From: Anoplopoma fimbria
Taxonomy: Eukaryota > Chordata > Actinopteri > Perciformes > Anoplopomatidae
Length of the DNA stretch: 64,000 nt
NCBI RefSeq assembly: GCF_027596085.1
Contig: NC_072465.1
Location: 9,782,553 to 9,846,552 of the forward strand
Reading direction: 5' to 3'
Below the pieces are notes generated by a model that searched no databases, was not told the DNA's origin, and worked only from the letters and a program-made list of their open reading frames with translations. Made by a program: the position numbers and the translations under genes. Shown here piece after piece: positions 53,600 to 64,000 of this stretch (positions are counted from its first letter, which is position 1; each line of letters opens with the position of its first letter).

Positions 53600-55900
53600 G
53601 TCAGGGCCTTAAAACTGCAACTTTGCCCAGAAGTCAGTTGTGAATAAATAAGGTCCATTTAACTAAATAATTTGCTGAGTGCTTTAAATAAACTGCATTC
53701 ATCTCCTGGTTCACTCGACCTCCCTTGCATGGGATTTTCCATGGATCCGTCTTGACAAACACCAGCATGCGGTCCTGAGTGCGTTTGTCAGATGGATCGG
53801 CCTGAGGAGCGATGCGCCATTTAAGCAATCACCTCGCGTGGTCCAAAGAGCACTTGTCATGAATATTTTCTGGGTGTTCAGAGCGCAGAGCTCAACAAAA
53901 TTCATCCAGTGCTCATCTCTAACAAACGCCGAACCGCCGTTACTCGGGCCGGTCACATACAAGAAGCATATTTATATTCACCCTGAGGTGTTGGATCAGG
54001 ATTCCATGTGAACTTTTCAACGCTCAGGTTGAAAACAATTGACTTTGACTTCCTTAATGCTCATTGCTGAGGTTTTGTGTAAATTGCTTTTTTTCTTTTT
54101 TTTCTTTCTGTGGGAATGAGCCCTGACCCAGCTCAGAAACATCATTTGGAGCTCAGCCTGAATAGGGAATGGGCCTGATGAATCTGTGTGTGAGTAATTG
54201 TCCTTTCCTTCACCTTAGGAGGGCTGTTAGGAGATAATCCTCTCCTTGGTGAAACAAGACCTAAAACAACATCATTAATCTCATTACTGAGGCCGCGTTG
54301 CTTTGTTGCCACCGAGTCCCACGCCCAATTATCAGCCGGCGGCCCCGTCCCCGCGGCGGCGAGTCCCACCCATCGCAAACCACCATCTACGCCGTCCCCT
54401 GATCGACTTCTCTGAGAGCGGCGGTGATGCCCCGCTCTGTATCCGCAGTCAGGGGCGTCCATGTGTCCCCACCCCCAACCCGGATGTCCCGTGGCTGGAG
54501 ACACAAAGTCGATCACTTCGGCGTCTCTTATCGTCCGGAAGCAGGTCCACGTCACAAGGGAGCGGCCCGATAATGCAGATGGATTTAAACGCTCCGGCAT
54601 TTATAGTCATTAAAGTAGCAACAAAACAAATTCATTAATAAGCTTTCAGATCTGTGTAAATCTCTGCATGGCCATAATGAAGTCTTTGTAAACAGCCTTG
54701 GAAACAATGCATGTGAGGAGCTTGCGGGGTTGTAATTCCACCAGTTTATTTCATCTAGTAAACAATCAGTGAGAGCTGAGCCTCGTCCGTTCACTGACAC
54801 TTGTAGTGGTTTTAGTTATGTTCTTTGTTATATCCGGACTGCTGTTTGGGGACTTTTCCCTGAGCACGGATTGTAAAAATCTGCACAAATTCATCACCAT
54901 GAAAGGTGATTAATACGCTATAAAGGCCTTTACAAACGGGGGCGTTTTTTTACGGCATGTCAGTATATTTATTTAAACTGTTAATTTTGTCTTTCACACA
55001 GAACAGGAATATTAAGTGGCAAAAAAGCAACATACTGCAATTGAAGGTAACCAATCAACAGAACAGGTCATGTTGCTCCAACAGGGAGGCTCCGTGGTCA
55101 GACCCACGACAGCAAACTGCTCCTTTCAACCTTGACAAAACCAGTGCAGACTGGATCCACTCTTTCTGTTCTTACCTTTCAAAATAAAAGCCTTAGACAT
55201 ATAAGAGGGTGAGAATTTATTCATTTTTGTCTCGTTTAATCGACACACCCCTGATGTCTAAAGGCCCTAAGAGGAGAGGAACATGATTTATTCAGTATCA
55301 AACTGTTGAATAAGCCTAAAGCCAGCCTGCACTTTCAAAAAAACAAAATAAAAGTAACATGGAAGCTGTGAATTTTATGACCCGTTGAGAAACCTCCTCA
55401 AGGAATTAAGTGACTTATGGAAAAGTGCTAGAGAGATAGAGGCCTTCCCTTTGGATCAGGATCCTAGGGTCAAATTACCGGTGTGTTTATATGCATTTGG
55501 GTTATTTTCTGCAGATTTCTTCAGTCATGTAAACAATAAATCTTGTGCCCACAGTCCTGATTTGAAAGCTGATTTCTGCAGCCAGACTCCAGCCAGGAGA
55601 AAGTGTGTTTCTTAGTCGTGTATAACCTGGTTTTTCATCAGCTATTTTGCAGGTAGAAAGAGAGGAGACATCATTATAGCAATATATCCATGTTCTTTTT
55701 TTAAAGAAAAAATAATTAAAGTGCATCCAAATCTAAAATGGACATTGAGTAGTCTCTGTGAGTCTAAATACGTTGGTTATGCAGTTCAACATTTGACAGT
55801 CTGTAGAATTCAGACACATTGGCGCTGTGAGGGAAAACCGTGTGCTCTCATTATGGAGCCTGTCGTCTCACTGAGCTGTCAGTGCAAAAGCTCTCCGACA
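53600..55900. other. Flanking sequence with CpG-dense block
   Basis: No gene recognised. A CpG-dense segment at 54290-54590 interrupts AT-rich flanks; ORFs on both strands there reflect base composition, not a protein family I know. Confidence 0.5.
54290..54590. promoter_or_regulatory. CpG-dense island-like segment
   Basis: About 300 bases with roughly three dozen CpG dinucleotides (for example CAGCCGGCGGCCCCGTCCCC near 54333), flanked by ATTA-rich DNA. It could be a promoter of an unrecognised transcript or a developmental enhancer. No TATA box or start site is assigned. Confidence 0.35.
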
Positions 55901-55902
55901 CG

Positions 55903-55914
55903 CGCACACACACA

Positions 55915-56001
<87 letters not shown>
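55903..56001. repeat. (CA)n microsatellite, about 95 bp
   Basis: Long CA tract, one CACAAACA interruption at its start. Confidence 0.97.
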
Positions 56002-56006
<5 letters not shown>

Positions 56007-56589
56007 AAACAATAGGAAGCAACCTCTTGTATTAATAAAATGCTTTTTCTTTCTTTCAGAATAAGGTCAGAGAAAGGGGAGAACTGTGAATGCTAACCTG
56101 ATGTACAGTGAAATAAATATGTTACTTCTGTCACTAATACTGCCACCACTTATTATATCACTTTTTCCAGTAACTGTTGTTTTGGAGCGTCTAGGATCCT
56201 GTGTCACATTAACATTGTAACAACTTTTAATTACTACATTTCCACGTGTACTGTGGACCTGTTTCGCATTAAGGAACTCTAAAGCATTGAAATAACAGTT
56301 AAAAAGAACAGTACATATTTGTCCTATTTGACCCTCAACAGGAGAGAGAAAGTAAAACTTTGTTCATCTCAAAGCGAATGTTTGAGCCTAAGATTAAGAG
56401 TCACTGTAATAGGAAATCTGTATCTCCAAATTAGAAACTGTTTTTTTTACAAAAAATGCATACTCATTGCATTCTTTTTTTAACACATAGAAGAAATGTA
56501 TGAACCCATAAAAAAAGTTTAATCCTACAGTTTATTTGAAACCTAAATATCCACAAAAATAGAGTATGTACAAATATATACATGCATAT

Positions 56590-57165
56590 TAGAATAATTA
56601 TAATGATAATAATAGTAATAGTAAGAAGTCTAAGAATAACAACAATAACGATAATAATATGAATAGTAAATAACTATAATAATAATCTATAATTATTGGT
56701 AAGAATTATAACAAAAATCAGAGTAATAAGGATAATAATAAAAGTATACAAATGATAACTGTAATAATTATAGTAAGAACAGTAGAAATAATTACAACAA
56801 TGCTAGTTATACTGATAATAATAAATGAACAGTTACAACATTGATAGAATGATAATAATAATAATTAGAATGATAACAACAATGATATTTATAATGATAA
56901 TAATAAAAGTAAAATAATAACAATGACAGTGTGATAATAATAATAATTATTATAATATAAGAATATTAAAAAAATGATAGTATGATGATAAAAATAGTAA
57001 TAATATTTACAACAATAATAGTAATAATGATAATAATAGTAGGAATAATAACAAAAAATGATAGTATGATAATAATCATAGTAAGAATAATGACAACAAT
57101 TATAATAAATAAATATTTAATTAAAAAAGTAATAATAATAGTAATAACAAAATCTGATCTGTTTA
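56590..57165. repeat. Degenerate AT-rich triplet tract
   Basis: About 575 bases dominated by (ATA/AAT)n with frequent substitutions (GATAATAATA, AGTAATAATA, AATAACAACA). Confidence 0.85.
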
Positions 57166-57948
57166 ATTTAATTTATTAATATAATACCACCTATAAGAGG
57201 GGAAGCTGAGTGACTGTTACAGCAGGCAGTGAATATAACAATATGTTTTCGATGCACAATTTTGGCAAACATCATTATATTATGCATATATTTTTGACTT
57301 AATGGTGCAGCACTGTAAATAGGTCATAAATAATTCATGAGGTACACACAGACTGACAAAATAAATATAAATATATGAATTCTGGAGCTACGTAAACTTA
57401 AGACCCGACATAGAGCTGAGTCCTGTGCTACTGTATCTCAGGGATGTGGGTTCGGTTCAGGTCAACACAGCAGAAGATAAAAGAATCTGCTGGCTCTTCA
57501 CACCGGCTCTTCCGCACACCGCAGGCCAGCTTTTCACAGCGACAGAGTGTCAGCACAAGTGTTTACCAAACAACCAATGTGTGCCGACGAATGAATAATA
57601 ATCGCTGTGTAAATGTTCGCAGCACGGTAACAGATTTAAAGTCCAATTATTCACGTGTTTGTTCAGAACGGGTCGCATTAAGTCATTATGTTGGCATAAG
57701 GATTTTAATCAGACTGCTGCTGGACAGTATTTCTCTGTCACTGGATGAAAACCACGTGGGTGTCTGGCAGTTTCAGCCGCAAACACAAGTCTAATTACCG
57801 AGTCAGCTTTAAGTGAATCATTAAGTATTGTCATCACACATTGTCTAACGGGTTTGACTCCCGTGGCTAAAGTGGATAAACATCACTTAAGATTTGAAAA
57901 TGTCTTCACTTAAAACGATTTCCTCTGAAAGTAATCTTCCATCTATTA

Positions 57949-58510
57949 CCGTATTTTCCGCACTATAAGGCGCACTTAAAAGCCTTTAATTTCCTCAAAA
58001 AAAGTGCGGCTTATAATCCGGAGCGCCTTATATATGGATTAATTCTGGTTGTGCTTACTGACCTCGCAGCGGTTTTGTGTGGTACACGGCGCTCTGTCAA
58101 AATGTTTTAGTACGACTTTGGTAAACTACAAAGCCGCACCGCAGCAGCATTACGGCTACCGTAGTCAGGAGCGTCGCGGAGTAATACATACTGTGCTTCA
58201 CCATAATATTACAGTGTGTGTGTATAAGGACCCCAACATGGCTCCTGTCAAGAGACACGCTTACGACGCGGACTTCAAACTCAAGGCTGTCAGTCACGCA
58301 GGAGAACATGGGAATAGAGCAGCTGCGAGAGAATTCAACATTAATGAATCAATGGTAGGAAGTGGAGGAAGTTTGACTGACTGACTGTTTTGTTTCGCTT
58401 AATGCGCCTTACAGTCCGGTGCGCCTTATATATGAAAAAAGATCGAAAATAGACCATTCATTGACAGTGCGCCTTATAATCCAGTGCGCCCTATAGTGCG
58501 GAAAATACGG
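57949..58510 (+). mobile_element. Non-autonomous Pogo/Tigger-like DNA transposon
   Basis: A complete 562-bp element flanked by TA on both sides (57947-57948, 58511-58512). Left end CCGTATTTTCCGCACTATA, right end its inverse, about 25 bp with one mismatch. Subterminal GCGCCTTATA-type words recur near both ends. It keeps the start of a transposase (58238-58357) but lacks the catalytic domain. Confidence 0.9.
58238..58384 (+). pseudogene. Residual transposase N-terminus (psq/CENP-B-like HTH)
   Basis: From ATG at 58238: MAPVKRHAYDADFKLKAVSH, then AGEHGNRAAAREFNINESMV, the DNA-binding helix-turn-helix type found at the N-terminus of Pogo/Tigger transposases. After MV the homology stops and the frame ends GSGGSLTD and a stop. 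The DDE catalytic region is absent, so this is an internal deletion derivative. Confidence 0.85.
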
Positions 58511-58512
58511 TA

Positions 58513-61500
58513 CATTATCATCAGTCCATGATATATTATAGGTTATTCCTTGCAAACTTAGTTGTTGTTTCTTTCCCTGAGAGATTATAAAAGTATCAAC
58601 CTGAACAATATCCGTCTGTCTGTCTCATCCATCTCTAACATTTTGTTTATGCACAGTATTTATTTTTACTTTGACCGGATCAGCCTTAAATTGGGCTTCG
58701 ATGCACACCAGTCGATGTAGATGATCCATAAAACAGAAGAAACAGAATCACTAACACGGGTGTAAACTCTTGACAGTCCCAGAGATACTAGCCCAATTTC
58801 TAAATAAGTTAAGAAAAAAAAAAGAGTGAGAAGAGAGGGAAGCCTGCTGAGTTGTTTGGGGTTGTGCTCATGTCATGAAGCAGTAAAAAGGAGAAGACAC
58901 TCTGCACTCATCAAAAGAGTTTCAGCAAGAGAACTCAGTACTGCAGTTTAGGGAAATATTCACTTGTGAGAAGCTACATTGATGCAGAAATTAAAGCTGC
59001 ACTAATTTGAAAATTGTACATTTAAAAATGTATCAAATGACTGTGTGATGTGAAGGATGGGAGATATACTAGATTTCGTTAGCATGACACGGCGTGAATG
59101 CATGCTTAAAACCCGAGCATATCTCCAGCCTAACTTCCAGTGTGGTTCAGCCTCAATGTTTTGGTAGTTACGCCACTCAACTTCCCTGTTAAGGTTCAGT
59201 CTCGTGGATCTCATCTGCGTTGTTTCCAACTTTTGCAGGCAGCTGCTTTCAGCCAAATTAGCTCTGATTAACCCATTATATCCTGCCTGATGAGTACCTA
59301 ACGGCAGACTGACAAAGTTAGCTACTAGCTGGTGAACAAAGACAGTCTTAGTATACACCTGGGGCCTCATTACATCTGAGGTCCTATCTTATCTCAGTTT
59401 AGGAGGACATTTAGGATTTGTGGTGTTACAGAAACATGTTTCCTAACCACATTCAGGTCCTACATTATATTAGGATAGGTTTTTAGATACCATAGAATCG
59501 TCCTAACTGCCTAATTGCAGCAGCACTGTTGTTAGACCCGTGTGGCAATGACAATGAAGATGGGAAATAACATGAACACAGAAATACACTGATTGAAAAT
59601 CTACTCAAAGCATCACACCCTGACACGGCTGCAGAAGCATGACCTGCAAAAAGCCTTTTCTGGACACCAATGTAGACGTATTCCAGTCCTTGATCATGAC
59701 TAGAAATTAAATGTAGCAGAGTCTCTCGGTTGGGAAATATTGAGCATACAGCTGGATTATATATTAATGAGACTTGGATGGAACTGCAGTTTTGCTGTTG
59801 TTGAACGATTCACTTCATTTTTCCTTCTCTTTGATTCTCCATTCATTGAAAGAAAAACAACATTTTCAAGTTAACCAGGGGAGAGCAACTGATATACAAA
59901 TGATCATATTGTGGGTGAAGTATTCCTTTTTAGTTGGTAACGCACTTTAGCATTATTACAATCTCCAAAAACCAGACACACATAAGGACGATTTCCACCA
60001 ACACTCACAGATCATTTGGTCTTGGCAGCCAAAAAGCAGCACATGAATAACTGAGTAACTGCAGAGAAAACACACTTGGCGAACACTACCGTGGGCTATG
60101 ATTACAGTAATTTACAATGCAACACGGGAAATAAATGGGACAAGGCTACATTTGGATGAGACGGTGGATGGAGAGATGAGCGCAGGAAGGGCCGGAAGCA
60201 GTTCATAAACAGATTTTCATCACAATGAGGTGGACTTCAGGTGAGCTGCAGTTAATGATCAAATAAGAAAACAATAGCAGTGCATTGCAATTTTCTCCCC
60301 AGTTTTCTTGTATCATCCCATCTTCACTCACACGCATGATATCAACGGTTGATTACAGACTAAAGTAGCAAAAACAAATTTAAAAGTCATGACATGACAA
60401 AACATTAGAATCCTTCAGCACCAAATTTGATCTTCCAACTGTCAGCAACAAATGACCTAGACCGGAACAGACTTGGTCCAACTTGGCCTGATCGGTCGTT
60501 ATGCCCAAATCATATTGATAATTGCAGAGACTGAATGGATTATAGAGACTGTGTGTACCCTGGGATGGTAGTCAGTCTTCCCCCAAATCCACAAAATAAT
60601 CCATTAAGCCCTTCAGTACCCTTAGACATAGCCACAGTTCCTGGACCATGACTTAATTTACATTTGGCTTTTTCAAAATCCAAAGTTCATCAATTTGGGT
60701 AGAACCAATTCTATTTGGCGTCCCCGACTAAGAATGTACAGTCGAATATGATTCTTTTTTTTTGCTCACTGTTTTTCCTCTGTTTAATCTTCTTTTGTAA
60801 ATAAATAGATACAAAAGTAAAAAAACAACTTAACTGTTGGCCCAGATACATGTGACTGTGGCTCAGCTGTTGCTCCTCCCCGATGATCCCTCACAGTTGG
60901 ATAGCGCTACTTAGTCTACATGGCAAGCTATTTTATCGAACATTATTAATAGGGTGATAATTAAGACAAAACAGGCTATTTATCATGATTTATTAGGAGA
61001 CATTTTATGTAAAATCAGACGTTCAGCACAGTCAGAATAGGATGATCTGTTGTTTCATAACCATATTTTCCCGTCACTGCGACTGTGAGGCTCATCTAAT
61101 CAAATATTGGTCTCTTGCACAGTAGGTTCTTGCAGTTACATAAACATCACTGCTACAATATAAAGGAAAATGTATCAAAGTGGCCTTAAACGGTTTGGCT
61201 TTATTTGGACAACCCTGAGTTAAACTCTTTATGTTAAAATAAAGATGAGTCTGGGTCACCTCTGGCAGAAAAGAAATATGTGCCTAAAAGATATTAACCT
61301 CTATCTGTTCAATACATTTGTTCGTGTCACCAAAGAGATTTGATAATAACCGAGCAGAAATGACAAACACAATTCATTATGAATTATTCAGATAACGAGC
61401 GGCACTCCGTGGCCACTCGCCGAGCAAATCAAATTATACGACAACAGAAAGAAAAAGAAAAAAAAGGGCTCCTTCACCAAATATGATTACAGCGCTTTGA

Positions 61501-62715
61501 TCGGCCTGATGCGTCGTGTTCGTCGCGGCGGATTGCAGATAAAAGAGCGGCGATTGCTCTCATTTCGCACACGGTGGTGCATCAGTTTAGCCGGTCGAAG
61601 AGCGGCTCTTGATTCCAAATCAAAACCCCGTTCATCTGGCTTTGGAGTATGATTGTTTGAACGTCTCAACATTTCATGACCCAGTTCCCATACAGATTTT
61701 TTTTTTTGTCCTCCATCAAATGGAGCCGTTCACGGGGTAATCATGTGGTGTTAGCAGAAACATCAATGATCCGCCTCAACGTGCTCCACATCAAACACGC
61801 CACTCATATCAGCGCCGATGCGGACAATGGCGGGAAATCAATCGTGTGTGTGTATTCTGTGTGTGTTTACATTTTTGTTGCAAAAATCAACGCCTGAAAA
61901 GAAAAGAAAAGAAAAGAATAAACTTTACACAGACTGTGGTGTTTTCTAACCCTGTCTGTCCTCTTCCCTGTAGCCAGGACAGCTCATCACTTCATTACAC
62001 CACCGGCTGTTTCTGCAGAATAACAAGAGCGCCATTAACATATATGGAAATACTGTGTGAAAACAAGACGCTACTCCTTCCCTCATGCCCGCTGTATGCA
62101 CCCGTCTGTGCACGAGTCTGTGTGTGTGTGTACGTGCATGCCTGAGTGTGTGTGCATTTTTTTATTTTTTTTTTGCCCGCTGTGTGCACTCAGATTCTGT
62201 GTTCAGAGGGAATTGCTCGCTTTGATGTTCCCCCGATGCAGGCAACTGCTGATACCCCTATTAGCTCGCACCGAGCTGATGCAAGCTACACTAGCGCTGC
62301 CCCCGCCCCCCAGAAAAAAAAAATCCAGTTCATTTGAACGCAAAGTGGAGCGAGATAGAAGTAAGCCGCGTTCAAGTGCAGCCTGAGGATGTCGGCACAA
62401 AGAGACAAAAACTACACACTTTATTTAGGAAGATAAGACTCTGGAAATGAAGGCGGTGATAATGATGATGATGATAAAGTCGTCTTGCTGCGACACAGCC
62501 AAAGGGGCAGTGCTGACGAATGCGCTTGGAGGTGAGGAGATAGGAGCTGAGTCGTGAAAAAAAAGAGAAAGGAAAGTTCAGGGGTGAGAACAGGAAGTGA
62601 GAGGGGGAGAACAGAAGGGGAGGTGGAGCTGTGTGCAGAGGCAGGTACAAAGAGAACCTCGCACGGCAGCTGGTAACCCGCAATTTCATGAGATCACGCG
62701 ATGTCTCAACAGCCG
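58513..62715. other. Gene-free flank
   Basis: No gene recognised. Short purine tracts (61895-61919, AAAAG repeats) and ordinary AT-rich DNA. The ORFs here show no domains. Confidence 0.5.
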
Positions 62716-63050
62716 ACAACCTCCAGTGAAGCCAATGCTGAAGGGTCCTAAAACTTGCATTCTCTCTTCTGAACAGCAGGGGGCGACTCCTCCGGGAGCA
62801 AAACATTTTCAGATTGTATAGAAGTCTATGAGAAAATGACTCTACTTCTCACTAGATTTATCACCTCCGCATTCCATTTATGGTAACAACATGGAGACGG
62901 CCGTAATCCAAGATGGAGACGGCCGTAATCCAAGATGGCGACGGCAAAATAGCTGAACTCGAGCCTTCAAAACGGCAGTCCACAAACCAATAGGTGACGT
63001 CATAATGACTACATAAACTTCTTACATACAGTCTATGCAAATCATGCGAC
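62716..63050. repeat. CAGGGGGCGACTCC dispersed repeat, copy C
   Basis: Shares AAACTTGCATTCTCTC, CAGGGGGCGACTCCTC, GTATAGAAGTCTATGAGAAA, AATCCAAGATGG and GCCTTCAAAACGGCAGTCCA with copies A and B. It contains an internal 22-bp tandem duplication (62891-62912, 62913-62934). The core at 62771-62787 is GAACAGCAGGGGGCGAC. Confidence 0.85.
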
Positions 63051-64000
63051 AAACCCACCTCGTCGGGCATCTGCTTTCAAGTTTTGGTTTATCTTCTTAT
63101 CTTGAGCCCAACCACGATGTTTTTCCTAAAACTAATTAAGTGGTTTTGTCGCCTAAACAGAACTGCCGTAGTTGCTGGATTCAACTGGACACGCAAAAAG
63201 CCTATAACAAGTTAATATGACACGATCTGGGGTCAGGTAGGATCAGGTTGGACGCGCATACCAAAGTGACAAGAAAGTGCTTGCAAAAACATTTCCTTAT
63301 TGAGCTCTGGGTCGGTTTCACACCTTAGAAAATACGACCTTGTCCCCCACTGATTAAAGCTCTCGCATTATTATATATTTATATTTTGGACCATTTTTAT
63401 CATAACTATAACTCTCGATAATACCCCTAAAGCTTCAAGACTAAACTTGCTATTGTTAAATAAGTGTTTTACACAAATCACAGCCTTCTTGTGAACCTTT
63501 AATTCTGGAAATGTTCGTAAAATCTTAATCTGTTAATCAAAAGGGTAGATACAGAAGACTATTTAATAACTTTTCATCATAGGATATTTGATCATAAACA
63601 AAAAAGCAATTAGCAAACAATTCACTAATTATTGTACAAAAAGGACGTGAACATTGTACTGATAAATTACAGCTGCACAGCATTCGCCCGGCACAATGTT
63701 GATACATTTAGAGGTACAGAAAAATTCCAACATAAAATTCCAACCTCCCAGCGTTCATTCAAAACAGCACTTTGGGCTCCGAAAGTTCACTGGAGCCCCT
63801 TAATGTTGTTAAACTACTGTGGTCTCTGCTCCTTCTCTCTTTCTTCCGCCGCGGTTAAGTCCGCTCATCAAGAAGCAGAGGCAGGATACCGACCTCCCAG
63901 TCACCCCTTCTCCCCTCTCTCCCCCACTGCCTCTCTATTGATGATGCCACGCGTGCGTCGTCACGCCGCGGCAGAACAACTTCACACCCGGGAGAGATAA
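63051..64000. other. Gene-free flank to window end
   Basis: The 122-residue frame at 63632-64000 runs off the window without any recognised domain. I do not call it a gene. Confidence 0.5.

Noticed and set aside
54142..54638. Protein-coding genes on both strands of the CpG-dense block
   Set aside because: Opposing frames of about 110-150 residues are expected in CpG-rich DNA; no domain, splice context or homology recognised.
1..64000. CRISPR array, operon or prokaryotic defence system
   Set aside because: No direct repeats with regular unique spacers, no operon-like ORF packing; gene structure is intron-rich vertebrate.
63632..64000. ORF running off the window end
   Set aside because: Low-complexity Ser/Pro/His-rich frame with no recognisable motif.

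Overview
The window is vertebrate nuclear DNA, almost certainly from a ray-finned (probably percomorph) fish. Coding sequence is sparse and cut into short exons with GT/AG borders. Dinucleotide microsatellites are abundant. The repeats are typical teleost families: an L2-clade LINE with a pentanucleotide tail, two tRNA-derived SINEs, a Pogo/Tigger-like element whose ends read CCGTATTTTCCGCACTATA, and a dispersed repeat carrying CAGGGGGCGACTCC.

The one clear host gene is an Eph receptor tyrosine kinase on the + strand, best matched to EPHA8. Fourteen coding exons (by Eph convention exons 4 to 17) run from 24397 to the stop codon ending at 48265. They encode the last 740 complete residues: cysteine-rich module, two fibronectin III domains, transmembrane helix, juxtamembrane tyrosines, a complete kinase domain with all catalytic residues, SAM domain and a C-terminal VHV. 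The signal peptide and ligand-binding domain exons are not in the window and must lie upstream, so bases 1 to 24396 are read as the intron before exon 4. Three features of the gene stand out: a 27-codon glycine-rich expansion in the first FN3 exon, a GC-AG intron after the transmembrane exon, and a TG-repeat tract directly in front of the exon 9 acceptor.

Layout. 1-910: clustered dinucleotide repeats. 2746-6970: broken L2-type LINE on the - strand with a triplicated 3' region. 7000-18760: intron with a fish repeat near 8.9-9.1 kb, a SINE at 13.4-13.7 kb and a near-perfect 67-bp hairpin at 17.4 kb. 18925-19585: remnant Ty3/Gypsy element (LTR, primer-binding site, partial gag), - strand. 21.57-21.84 kb: first of three copies of the CAGGGGGCGACTCC repeat. 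24397-48265: receptor exons. Intron 5 holds two antisense decayed coding segments: 27.8-28.4 kb, unrecognised and coiled-coil-like, and 28.65-29.33 kb, a transposon-family gene with nonsense mutations and an intron-like interruption. A SINE lies in intron 16. 48266-52525: probable 3' UTR and/or flank with an inverted-repeat-bounded element and candidate poly(A) signals. 52.5-64 kb: gene-free flank with repeat copies, a CpG-dense block at 54.3-54.6 kb, a long CA tract, a 560-bp degenerate AT-rich triplet tract, and a complete 562-bp Tigger-like element.

No prokaryotic system, CRISPR array, rRNA or genuine tRNA gene was seen. I found no convincing previously undescribed molecular system. The items most worth checking are the exon 5 insertion, the unusual splice signals around exon 9, the antisense segments, and the repeat-borne CTCF-like sites.
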